Shown here: positions 16,575 through 23,961 of the stretch, one piece after another | Layout of the letters: each line of letters begins with the position of its first letter | Position numbering within the stretch: position 1 is the stretch's first letter | Assembly (NCBI GenBank): GCA_023432985.1 | Contig: JAEZEQ010000064.1 | Location: 1-26,518 of the forward strand | DNA: 26,518 nt | Source of the DNA: Bacteroidota bacterium | GTDB lineage: Bacteria; Bacteroidota; Bacteroidia; CAIKAF01 | Reading direction: 5' to 3' | Program-made: the position numbers and the translations under genes | Notes under the pieces: model-generated | Databases searched by the model: none | Told to the model about the DNA's origin: nothing | The model's input: the letters and a program-made list of their open reading frames with translations, nothing else

Positions 16575-16607
16575 GAATTCCCCTCTTGAGAGGGGATAGG
16601 GGTGTGT
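16575..16607. repeat. GC-rich palindrome after repeat copy 2
   Basis: CCCCTCTTGAGAGGGG is a perfect 16-bp palindrome, followed by ATAGGGGTGTGT. It follows directly on the GTGCAGTAT end of copy 2, the same place as the palindrome after copy 1. Similar CCCCTC/GAGGGG elements are, from memory, frequent in Bacteroidota intergenic DNA. Confidence 0.55.
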
Positions 16608-16667
16608 AGGCCTGGAAATGGTACGCTTTGGGGTAGACGAAACTTCCGCAGCGCTTGATTTTTGTTT

Positions 16668-16745
16668 AAAATGATTTCTGCTGTGCATTTCTTCGTTGGA
16701 ACAAAATTTGTGCGCGGTCACGTACCATTCGTACGCTCCCTCGTT
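16668..16745 (+). repeat. Palindromic repeat, copy 3, left part only
   Basis: Starts with AAAATGATTTCTGCTG like the other copies and reaches just past the apex CGTAC-CATTC-GTACG, then stops at CTCCCTCGTT where copy 4 begins. The right arm and the tail are missing. Its central arm sequence (ACAAAATTTGTGCGCG) differs from the other copies. Confidence 0.75.
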
Positions 16746-16976
16746 AAAATGATTTCTGCTGCACCGCGCTGCGTTGGAGCTCATTTTGGTTCAGTTACGT
16801 AGCGCTGCTACGCGCCTTCACCCAAATTTCACTCCGCCTTGCGGCGGCTTGCATAAATCATTTTAACACCTTTTTACCTGGAAAATTATTACAAAAAACG
16901 GGAAAATATTCCCATTTTTTGTGCAATATATATGTACTCAAAGTAAGGCGAGTGAAACCAAACTGTGTGCAGTATA
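16746..16976 (+). repeat. Palindromic repeat unit, copy 4 (231 bp)
   Basis: Outer pair AAAATGATTT with AAATCATTTT is perfect. The inner arms differ wholly from copies 1 and 2 (CATTTTGGTTCAG against CACCCAAATTT, apex CGTAGC-GCT-GCTACG) yet still pair. GGAG is at 16776-16779 and CTCC at 16832-16835. The tail hairpin lies at 16893-16920. Confidence 0.85.
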
Positions 16977-17095
16977 CCCCTCGCGCCTAGGAAGATTTTG
17001 GCTAGGGCCACATGCAATGTATTTGGCCCAAATGTTAAAAACAGTCTTTCATTTTTTTTATTTAGATTCTTTAACTAAATTGTTTCTAATTAACC

Positions 17096-17103
17096 AATAT
17101 TTG
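17096..17103 (+). promoter_or_regulatory. Possible promoter box of the TC-tract gene
   Basis: AATATTTG differs from TAnnTTTG at one position and ends 6 nt before the ATG at 17110. No -33 box was found at the usual distance. Confidence 0.35.
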
Positions 17104-17109
17104 ATTGAT

Positions 17110-17441
<332 letters not shown>

Positions 17442-17446
17442 AGATT

Positions 17447-18454
17447 ATGAAAGCGAAATATCAATTCTTTGTTTTTTTAATTGTAATTTTTGGTTCTTTG
17501 TCTTGTAAAAAAGACAAAGAACCCTCTAAAGGAGAAGATTGTTACGAATTTTCCGGATTCCAAGAAACGGGTAATTTTTATCCATTTGCTTCTTTTGGGC
17601 GTTCAACACAACCTTGTTTTAATCCGAACAACCCCAATGAATTTGTATTTTATTATACAGATAACTCGGGTGGTGTTCAGTTGAGAAAGTACAATATTTT
17701 AACCCAACAGAACAATGAAATTATAACTTTTAATAAAAAGATATATGGACAACCCAAATGGGGAAAAAATGGTTGGATTGCTTTTACTTCACTAAATAAT
17801 GGATATGTTGAACATATTTATGTGGTAAAAGACAATGGGGATAGCTTAAGGCAATTTACCAATTCAATCGCTAATTTATATCCCGCTTGGGATGTTGGTA
17901 ATAATTTATATTGGGCACATTCAGCTGTTTTAGGAGTACCTTATTATTTTTTGAAACAGAATATATACAGTAATAATACAGACACAGTATTAAAAGCAAA
18001 CGGTTTGAATCAAGGTTTTTCTTGGGTTAATGATATAAATCGGAGTAATATACTGATTTCTAATACGATAATTAATAATCAGATGTGTATTGGTTATGCA
18101 AATTTAAATGACAGTAATATCTCATTTGTTGAAGTAATTAATCTGGAAAGTAAATTTAAAACGGATAGGCCTGTTGGTTTGTGTTGGTCAGCAAACGAAC
18201 AATTTGCTTATATTTCGATATACAATGATGGCTTGTATAAATTAAATATTTCTACCAAACAGTACAATAAATTAATCGCCTATTGTGATAGTAAAAGCTA
18301 TGGAACGATTTCATGTTCCTCTGACGGAAGATATTTGGTTGGAGAACGAATAAATAGTACAGTAAATCACGATAAAGGGGTAATTTATCAGAATTATAAA
18401 ATCGACTTAATAGATTTAGCAACCTTAAAAGAAACAGAGTTGTTGTTGGAATAA
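17447..18454 (+). CDS. Lipoprotein with probable beta-propeller domain, function unknown
   Basis: Predicted lipoprotein of 335 residues. The ATG at 17447 gives the signal peptide MKAKYQFFVFLIVIFGSLSC with the acylated Cys at residue 20; a TTG start at 17438 is possible but would overlap the preceding stop codon. After a charged linker (KKDKEPSKGED), the protein has repeated blocks of the kind found in TolB-like and WD40-like propellers: QPKWGKNGWIAFTSL, YPAWDVGNNLYWAHS, GLCWSANEQFAYISIYNDG and ISCSSDGRYLVGER. Each has a Trp or Ser followed by beta strands. Function and substrate are unknown. It begins 5 nt after the TC-tract gene and is probably co-transcribed with it. Its codons are clearly more AT-rich than those of the housekeeping genes nearby, which suggests accessory or transferred DNA. 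Confidence 0.75.
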   Translation: MKAKYQFFVFLIVIFGSLSCKKDKEPSKGEDCYEFSGFQETGNFYPFASFGRSTQPCFNPNNPNEFVFYYTDNSGGVQLRKYNILTQQNNEIITFNKKIYGQPKWGKNGWIAFTSLNNGYVEHIYVVKDNGDSLRQFTNSIANLYPAWDVGNNLYWAHSAVLGVPYYFLKQNIYSNNTDTVLKANGLNQGFSWVNDINRSNILISNTIINNQMCIGYANLNDSNISFVEVINLESKFKTDRPVGLCWSANEQFAYISIYNDGLYKLNISTKQYNKLIAYCDSKSYGTISCSSDGRYLVGERINSTVNHDKGVIYQNYKIDLIDLATLKETELLLE

Positions 18455-18534
18455 TTAGGGCACATTAATTCAGTTCGGTTTTATAAAAATCTAACATTAA
18501 AAAAGTTATTATTTAATCAAGCGGTAAATTTCCC

Positions 18535-18542
18535 TATATTTG
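18535..18542 (+). promoter_or_regulatory. Promoter box of the outer-membrane barrel gene
   Basis: TATATTTG is an exact TAnnTTTG match, 48 nt ahead of the ATG at 18591. No clear -33 TTTG is present at the usual distance. Confidence 0.45.
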
Positions 18543-18590
18543 GAAGGCTACAAAGCCCCCAAACATCAGAATAATTCCCGCTAAATTAAA

Positions 18591-19364
18591 ATGAATATGA
18601 AAACGTACTTTTTATTTGCATTTTTAGCTTGTTCTAATTTGATTTTTGCACAGAAGAATAAAAACCTAATTGGTTTTGAATTTGCTTATGGAGGAAGCAC
18701 CTTCGCTATGAAAAACCTCAACAGGTTTTATATCGATTCTTTTGCCGCTAAACCACAAATTGATTTATTACAAAATAGGATTGAAATTGGACATCAATTC
18801 CGACTCGCAACCTATTTTAAACCTTTGCCTATGTTCGATGTTGGCGTTTATGGAAATTACCAATTTGCTTCATCCAAAGCGAATCCAATTATTACGGAAA
18901 CGGATCCAATGGGATTCCCAATTAAAATGCACAGAGGAAAATTTGAATTAAGAACAGAAGCAATTGGGGTGGGAATTGCATCTACATTTTATTTTAGCCA
19001 TTTTCTTAAATTTCAAGAAAAAGAATCAACCCTAAACCGATTGCATTTGGGAGTTGAAGTAAACGGAGGAGTGGGATTCTCTAAGGCAATTTTCGATTTA
19101 AGGTATTATACATTCCCCGAAGCATCTGATTTCGATTATTTTAATAGTCGCGATTTTCAAGGACAAGCAGGGATAAAGGTGGAATATGATTTTACTAAAT
19201 CACCTTTTTTTACCACGCTAGGAATCCGATTCGGATACCAATATTTTAAAACCAAAACCATTAAAAATCGTAACGGAGATGAGTGGGTGTTGCTCGGAAA
19301 TTATCCTATCAACCTCGATTTCTCCGGATTTTATTTTGGAACCTATTTGAAGTTTGGCAGATAA
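18591..19364 (+). CDS. Outer-membrane beta-barrel protein, function unknown
   Basis: Predicted 257-residue outer-membrane protein. The signal peptide is MNMKTYFLFAFLACSNLIFA before QKNKN; a second in-frame ATG at 18597 would serve equally well. The mature part shows alternating polar/hydrophobic strands ending in aromatic residues (NLIGFEFAYGG, FRLATYFKPLPMFDVGVYGN, GIRFGYQYFKT), and the chain ends in FYFGTYLKFGR, as expected for a barrel of perhaps 8-12 strands. No family is recognised beyond a general porin-like or OmpA-like shape. It has its own TATATTTG promoter box and converges with the small lipoprotein gene at 19820, leaving 63 bp between the two stop codons. Confidence 0.75.
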   Translation: MNMKTYFLFAFLACSNLIFAQKNKNLIGFEFAYGGSTFAMKNLNRFYIDSFAAKPQIDLLQNRIEIGHQFRLATYFKPLPMFDVGVYGNYQFASSKANPIITETDPMGFPIKMHRGKFELRTEAIGVGIASTFYFSHFLKFQEKESTLNRLHLGVEVNGGVGFSKAIFDLRYYTFPEASDFDYFNSRDFQGQAGIKVEYDFTKSPFFTTLGIRFGYQYFKTKTIKNRNGDEWVLLGNYPINLDFSGFYFGTYLKFGR

Positions 19365-19427
19365 ATTATTTCGGCTTAAGAATGGATTTTAATAGACGCT
19401 CTTATTAGATAATCCTTCCGGAAATTC

Positions 19428-19820
19428 TTATTTACGCTGACCATTGACTACATACTCCACACTCTTTTCCCAATCTTCTTTCGTCCATGAAAAATTGGTG
19501 AAATTCCCGTCGGAACTGAAGTTAATGTTGAATTTCTCGGGTAAATTGAAATAGGTATTGTTTTTATTTACCCCAATTTCTACCTGATCATCTTGTATGA
19601 ATCGAATGAGAATTAAATCGCCCGTAGAACCGGCTTCAATTCTGCCAGAATAATCAATATCTTGTTCATTAAAATAACCCGGATACAAGGTGTTGTGTTC
19701 GGTTTTTCGCACTTTAAAAGCCCATTCGCCTATGTATTTGTTTCGATAATCGAAAGGATTGTCCGAACAAGAAGTTAATAAGATAATGCTGAGTACAGCT
19801 ATGATTGCACGTTTTTTCAT
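19428..19820 (-). CDS. Small lipoprotein, function unknown
   Basis: Predicted lipoprotein of 130 residues with the signal peptide MKKRAIIAVLSIILLTSC (lipobox LTSC, Cys18). The rest, with YIGEWAFKVRKTEHN, GSTGDLILIRFIQDDQVEIG and a FSWTKEDWEKSVEYVV end, reads as a small beta-rich domain of the lipocalin-like kind common in Bacteroidota lipoproteins, but no named family is recognised. It is monocistronic on the - strand between two + strand genes. No obvious promoter of the TAnnTTTG type was found upstream; TATATTGT about 30 bp ahead of the start is a weak candidate. Confidence 0.72.
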   Translation of the reverse strand: MKKRAIIAVLSIILLTSCSDNPFDYRNKYIGEWAFKVRKTEHNTLYPGYFNEQDIDYSGRIEAGSTGDLILIRFIQDDQVEIGVNKNNTYFNLPEKFNINFSSDGNFTNFSWTKEDWEKSVEYVVNGQRK

Positions 19821-20125
19821 ATTTCTAATTTTCCGTTACAATATACGGAGCTTTTCTGATATCTTTTTTAATGCAGGTATAAAGAGGACGATGAGAAGTA
19901 CTCAGCCTAACACGCGCGGGATTGCAGGCAAGTAGCCCGACAATGTATTGGCGGCTACAGCCGTAAAGCCCGTCACGGCGCTTTATTGAAAATGAGCCTT
20001 AATCGCGCCCATTTATCCCCCCAAAATTATATCCCCTTTTTAGGTGCTTTTTGCCTTTTTTATATTATCGACTCGCTTTTCTCCACCCGCAATTGTACTT
20101 TTGTTATTTAAAATCATTCTAAACA
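19821..20125. other. Intergenic region with a GC-rich inverted-repeat island and the hmu promoter
   Basis: No coding sequence is supported. 19905-20010 is much richer in GC than its surroundings and holds nested inverted repeats: GCGC at 19914-19917 against GCGC at 19978-19981, and CGGCT-AC-AGCCG at 19952-19963. It may be a structured RNA or a dispersed palindromic element; it does not resemble the 231-bp repeat units. The remainder is AT-rich and holds the hmu promoter box at 20096. Confidence 0.55.
20096..20103 (+). promoter_or_regulatory. Promoter box of the heme operon
   Basis: TACTTTTG is an exact TAnnTTTG match, 22 nt ahead of the GTG start of hmuT. I saw no clear Fur-box-like palindrome around it, although iron control would be expected for a heme locus. 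Confidence 0.5.
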
Positions 20126-20980
20126 GTGAAGAAAATTATTCCATTTCTCATTTTGAGCATTTTATCGTGCGGTCCTAAATCGGACCCAAACCACGAAACC
20201 AATAGCAACAGTCCTAGAATTGTATCCATCAATGGCAGTATTTCTGAAATTTTGGTGGAATTCGGACTGGAAAATGAGTTGATTGGGGTGGACGCTACTT
20301 CAACCTTTCCGGAAAGTCTGAAGAGTAAAACCCAGATTGGAAATGCCCATTCCATGAATATGGAACAGATTATTGCGCTACAACCAACCATAGTGTTGAG
20401 TCTGACCGAAAGAGGATTGAAATCGGAACAGGCCACTCAGTTGCAACAAGCCGGCATCAAGGTTCAGTTCTATAATTTGGAAAGTAATCCCGAATCTACC
20501 CAGGCCCTAATTACGGATTTGGGAAAGGAATTTGGAAAAGAAAATGAGGCCACGGCATTGATAGAGCAAATGAAACAGGATATTCAGAATATTCCATCCA
20601 TTAATCCCGATACCAAAGTACTCTTTATTTATGCGCGCGGAGCAGGCGCCGTGCAAGCTGCCGGAGATCATACCGCTATGGTAGAAATGATAGAATTGGC
20701 GGGCGCTAAATCGGCCACGGAAGGACAATTTGAGGGCTTTAAAGCCTTAACTCCCGAAGCACTTTTGGACGCAAATCCCGATTTTATTCTTTTGTTTGAA
20801 ACCGGTTTCGAAAGCTTGAATGGAGCAAAAGGATTGATGGAAATTCCGGGTATGGATAAAACCAATGCCGGAAAACACAAGCGATTTATTACTATGGATG
20901 GACAGTTTTTGTCCGGATTTGGCCCCCGTACCGGAAAGGCCGCAATCGAACTGGCTAAGGCTTTACAGGCAAATAATTAA
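20126..20980 (+). CDS. hmuT: Heme ABC transporter substrate-binding lipoprotein HmuT
   Basis: Periplasmic heme-binding component of an ABC importer; it hands heme to the HmuUV transporter. The 284-residue product starts with GTG at 20126; no ATG lies in frame nearby and this start gives the lipoprotein signal MKKIIPFLILSILSC (Cys15). It has the two-lobe, single-helix-linker fold of cluster A-II/BtuF-like binding proteins: RIVSINGSISEILVEFGLEN, GVDATSTFPESLK, AHSMNMEQIIALQPTIVLSL in the first lobe and GAGAVQAAGDHTAMVEMIEL, FKALTPEALLDANPDFILLF in the second. The heme ligand is not assigned with certainty. It is separated from the permease gene by 8 nt. No TonB-dependent receptor is present in the window. 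Specificity for heme rather than cobalamin rests on hmuS in the same operon. Confidence 0.88.
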   Translation: MKKIIPFLILSILSCGPKSDPNHETNSNSPRIVSINGSISEILVEFGLENELIGVDATSTFPESLKSKTQIGNAHSMNMEQIIALQPTIVLSLTERGLKSEQATQLQQAGIKVQFYNLESNPESTQALITDLGKEFGKENEATALIEQMKQDIQNIPSINPDTKVLFIYARGAGAVQAAGDHTAMVEMIELAGAKSATEGQFEGFKALTPEALLDANPDFILLFETGFESLNGAKGLMEIPGMDKTNAGKHKRFITMDGQFLSGFGPRTGKAAIELAKALQANN

Positions 20981-20988
20981 GTCCGTTT

Positions 20989-22023
20989 ATGCGCTTTAAG
21001 GTTATACTGCTTACTTGTCTTTTGGTATTTATTCTTATTCTCTCCAGTAGCCTGGGGGTGGTGACTATTGAAGCTAAGCAGGTGGTAGCAATCTTACTCG
21101 ATTTTTTTAAAATACATACAGGCATCACTTATTCCGATGTGCATGAAGCTGTGCTTTTGCATATCCGACTGCCGCGCGTACTTCTGTCTATGCTGATTGG
21201 TGCAGTATTGAGCTTGTGCGGACTGTCTCTGCAGAGCGTATTCAGAAATCCACTTGCCGACCCAAACCTGATTGGAATTGGATCAGGCGCCTCTTTTGCA
21301 GTGGTTATTTTTATTGTTTTCGGGAATTTTTTATTTCCCAATTTGATTCAATCTCTTGGCCCCTGGTCTCTTTCTATAGCCGCATTTTTGGGCGCATTGG
21401 CGGCGATGATTCTCGTTTATAAAATGGGAAGTAAAGGCAATAAAACCGATGTTGCCGTGATGTTGTTGGCCGGTATTGCCATTAATGCCTTGGGCGGTGC
21501 GTTAACCGGACTGGTAACCTTGTCGGCAAGTGACGATCAACTACGATCCTTTACATTTTGGACTTTAGGTAGTTTGGCCGCAGCAAACTGGACTCAAGTG
21601 CTTACTTTTTTTCCCATTGCTTTTTTATGCTTTTTTGCGCTACCTCGCTTTGCAAGGGGACTCAATGCTCTTGCCCTGGGCGAAGCAGACGCCCAAAGTA
21701 TGGGATTCAAAACTCAACAAATGAAAACACAAATTATGCTTATTTCTGCTTTAGGCGTGGGTGCAGCCGTATCGCTGAGCGGTATTATCGGCTTTGTTGG
21801 ATTGGTTGTGCCCCATATTTTTCGCTTATGGCAAGGGCCCGATAATACTAAACTTATGCCCCTGAGTATACTGGGGGGAGCTTTTATGCTTTCGGCAGCC
21901 GATTTAGTGTCGCGTAGCATTGCCCCACCGGTGGAATTGCCCGTAAGCGTGGTGACTTCCATTTTAGGCGCACCCTTTTTTATGTATTTAATCATTAAAG
22001 AAAAGAAAAAAGGAAATGTCTGA
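20989..22023 (+). CDS. hmuU: Heme ABC transporter permease HmuU (FecCD family)
   Basis: Inner-membrane permease of 344 residues, the normal length for the FecCD/BtuC family. About ten membrane segments can be seen. Family motifs are LLHIRLPRVLLSMLIGAVLS, SLQSVFRNPLADPNLIGIGS near residue 85, LALGEADAQSMGF in the region that contacts the ATPase, and GIIGFVGLVVPHIFRLWQGP. It would pass heme from HmuT to the cytoplasm. Its stop overlaps the start of hmuV by 8 nt, so translation is likely coupled. Confidence 0.93.
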   Translation: MRFKVILLTCLLVFILILSSSLGVVTIEAKQVVAILLDFFKIHTGITYSDVHEAVLLHIRLPRVLLSMLIGAVLSLCGLSLQSVFRNPLADPNLIGIGSGASFAVVIFIVFGNFLFPNLIQSLGPWSLSIAAFLGALAAMILVYKMGSKGNKTDVAVMLLAGIAINALGGALTGLVTLSASDDQLRSFTFWTLGSLAAANWTQVLTFFPIAFLCFFALPRFARGLNALALGEADAQSMGFKTQQMKTQIMLISALGVGAAVSLSGIIGFVGLVVPHIFRLWQGPDNTKLMPLSILGGAFMLSAADLVSRSIAPPVELPVSVVTSILGAPFFMYLIIKEKKKGNV

Positions 22024-22801
22024 AAAGCTTGATTTACTTAATATATCGCTCTATAATAAGGATTTTCGGATTTTAAATGGTCTGAATCTAAGCCTGAGTC
22101 CCGGAAAATTTACGGCTATTATCGGTCCAAACGGCGCCGGAAAATCGAGCCTGTTGAAAATACTCAGCGGCGAATGTAGAAGCTATACAGGCAATATTCA
22201 TTGGGGAAAAAGGAATTGGAATGGCTTGTCCGACAAAGAAATGTCGACCCAAAGAGCTATGCTAAGACAACAGTTTCATATGACTTTTTCTTTTGAGGTA
22301 AGCGATATACTCGAAATGGGGCGCTATCCACATCAGAAATCGAACGCATATAATCAATCCATTATTCAGGAGGTAATGGCATGCCTGCAATTGGAAAATT
22401 TATTGCATAAAAGTTACCATACTCTTTCGGGAGGCGAACAACAAAGGGTGCAACTGGGGCGCGTCTTGGCCCAAATATGGGATGCCCCCAAAGAGGCCAT
22501 ATTATTGCTGGACGAACCGGTGAGCGCATTGGATATACGCTATCAACATCAATTGCTGCATATGTTGCAGAAATTAGCTGCCGAAAAAGGATGGCTGGTT
22601 CTGGCCGTTTTGCACGATTTAAATCAGGTTATGCAATATGCCGATGAGGTTGTACTTATGAAAAAAGGAACTATAGTGTCGTCGGGAAAACCAATGGAAG
22701 TAATGACCCCCGAAAATTTAAAGGAAAGTTACCATATCCACGCATCATGGATAAATCACGAGGAATTTAGCCTGCCAACAATTAAAATTCAATATGTATA
22801 A
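22016..22801 (+). CDS. hmuV: Heme ABC transporter ATP-binding protein HmuV
   Basis: Cytoplasmic ATPase that powers heme import. In its 261 residues all nucleotide-binding motifs are intact: Walker A GPNGAGKSS (residues 37-45), the signature LSGGEQQRV (from residue 137), Walker B AILLLDEP (161-168) and the switch His in AVLHDLNQVMQYADE. The sequence is typical of the FecE/BtuD/HmuV group. It overlaps hmuU by 8 nt and is followed 18 nt later by hmuS. Confidence 0.93.
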   Translation: MSEKLDLLNISLYNKDFRILNGLNLSLSPGKFTAIIGPNGAGKSSLLKILSGECRSYTGNIHWGKRNWNGLSDKEMSTQRAMLRQQFHMTFSFEVSDILEMGRYPHQKSNAYNQSIIQEVMACLQLENLLHKSYHTLSGGEQQRVQLGRVLAQIWDAPKEAILLLDEPVSALDIRYQHQLLHMLQKLAAEKGWLVLAVLHDLNQVMQYADEVVLMKKGTIVSSGKPMEVMTPENLKESYHIHASWINHEEFSLPTIKIQYV

Positions 22802-22819
22802 TAAAAAATCGAATCAATT

Positions 22820-23839
22820 ATGAACAGTGAAGTAACAAGCTTGCTAAGTCAATACGAAGCATTAAAAGCAGAAAATCCCAAATTACGTATACGCGATGCC
22901 GCTAAACAATTGGGTGTAAGTGAGGCACATTTGGTCTCGATAAATCCCGATAATAAAGCATTGAAATCGGATTTTTTCAGCTTCCTTAAGGAATTAGCCC
23001 CGCTCGGAAAAATTATGGCACTTACCAGAAATGATGATGTAGTGCACGAAAGAAAAGGGGTTTATGATAATGTGACTTTTGAAGGTCCTGTGGGTACAGC
23101 CGTAAATGACGATATTGATATTCGCCTTTTTATGTTCGCATGGAAATACGGCTTCTCGGTAAATGAAAACGGACGCAGAAGTTTTCAGTTCTTCGATAAA
23201 GCCGGAGATGCAACGCATAAAATTTATGCTACGGAAGAAACCAATATGGAAGCTTTTGATGCATTGGAAGCAAAATATAGCTCGGAAGAACCTATTGCCA
23301 TAGAGGTGGAAGCCTGGCCTGCAACACCTGCCGAAATGCCGGATGAAGCCATAGATAAAGCAGCATTCCAAGATGAATGGTTGAACATGAAAGATACGCA
23401 CGACTTCTTTGGCATGCTTCGTAAGTATAAAGTAAGCCGCGAACAAGGCCTGCGTCTGGCTCCGGACGGATGGGTGAAAAAAGTAGATACATCTGCTTTC
23501 AGAAAAATTATGGAAACTTCCGCCCAACGCCAAATTCCTATTATGGTTTTTGTGGGAAATAAAGGTACCATTCAAATTCACACCGGAGAGGTAACGAAAC
23601 TCGTGGATGCAGGTCCCTGGTTCAATGTCCTGGATCCGGATTTTAATCTGCACGTGCGCGAAGAAGCCATTAAGAATGTATATATAGTGAAGAAAAATTC
23701 TGTAGATGGAACCATTACTTCGCTCGAAGCTTTTGATGAAAAAGGCGAAATGCTGGTGCAATTATTCGGTAAACGTAAACCCGGTATTCCCGAATTGGAA
23801 AGCTGGAGAAGTCTGGTAAAAGACACAACTGATTTTTAA
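22820..23839 (+). CDS. hmuS: Hemin-degrading factor HmuS/HemS family
   Basis: Cytoplasmic heme-binding and heme-breakdown protein of 339 residues, the usual length for the HemS/ChuS/HmuS family, which is built from two similar halves. The N-terminal half begins YEALKAENPKLRIRDAAKQL, a typical start, and contains GKIMALTRNDDVVHERKGVY. The second half contains MVFVGNKGTIQIHTGEV and GPWFNVLDPDFNLHVRE. His194 in the DTHDFFGML motif corresponds by position and context to the proximal heme ligand known in HemS and ChuS. Whether it acts as a heme-degrading enzyme or a heme carrier varies within the family. It is the last gene of the operon, followed 6 bases later by a strong terminator hairpin. Confidence 0.92.
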   Translation: MNSEVTSLLSQYEALKAENPKLRIRDAAKQLGVSEAHLVSINPDNKALKSDFFSFLKELAPLGKIMALTRNDDVVHERKGVYDNVTFEGPVGTAVNDDIDIRLFMFAWKYGFSVNENGRRSFQFFDKAGDATHKIYATEETNMEAFDALEAKYSSEEPIAIEVEAWPATPAEMPDEAIDKAAFQDEWLNMKDTHDFFGMLRKYKVSREQGLRLAPDGWVKKVDTSAFRKIMETSAQRQIPIMVFVGNKGTIQIHTGEVTKLVDAGPWFNVLDPDFNLHVREEAIKNVYIVKKNSVDGTITSLEAFDEKGEMLVQLFGKRKPGIPELESWRSLVKDTTDF

Positions 23840-23845
23840 TCCTAT

Positions 23846-23875
23846 AGTGCCGATTTTTTTTCGGCACTTTTTTTT
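23846..23875 (+). terminator. Intrinsic terminator of the heme operon
   Basis: AGTGCCGA (23846-23853) pairs perfectly with TCGGCACT (23861-23868) around a loop of seven T, followed by a T run to 23875. It starts 6 bases after the hmuS stop. Confidence 0.92.
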
Positions 23876-23886
23876 GTGAATAAATT

Positions 23887-23910
23887 ATTTGGTATGCGCG
23901 CATACCAAAT
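23887..23910. promoter_or_regulatory. Perfect 24-bp palindrome, likely operator of the acyl-CoA dehydrogenase gene
   Basis: The half-site is ATTTGGTATGCG, repeated as its exact reverse complement with no spacer. It lies 51 bp ahead of the ATG at 23962 and would cover the -33 region of a weak promoter (TAACTTG at 23925-23931). The shape fits a TetR-type repressor site such as those that control fatty-acid degradation genes. No regulator gene is in the window. Confidence 0.65.
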
Positions 23911-23961
23911 TGAAAAATTATGTTTAACTTGCACTTGTAAAACAAGAAATTAATACAAACC

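Larger units (their letters stand above)
15990..17109. other. Gene-free region filled with palindromic repeats
   Basis: No coding sequence with family support or coding bias is found on either strand; the reading frames here run through repeat copies and differ between them. The region holds three full copies and one partial copy of a ~231-bp repeat, two short GC-rich palindromes, and about 130 bp of AT-rich sequence before the gene at 17110. Short unique spacers lie at about 16290-16342 and 16610-16667. Confidence 0.85.

Noticed and set aside
16536..16784. Open frame of 82 codons on the - strand
   Set aside because: It lies wholly within repeat copies 2 to 4 and the GC palindrome; its sequence reflects the repeats.
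15994..16976. CRISPR array
   Set aside because: Units are ~231 bp with internal palindromes, not 25-45-bp repeats with unique spacers, and no cas gene is present.
19365..19427. Possible bidirectional terminator between convergent genes
   Set aside because: Only imperfect pairing (GGATT with AATCC) and no T run; not strong enough to call.
22994..23761. 255-codon frame on the - strand opposite hmuS
   Set aside because: Antisense shadow; hmuS is well supported by family motifs and the heme-ligand His.
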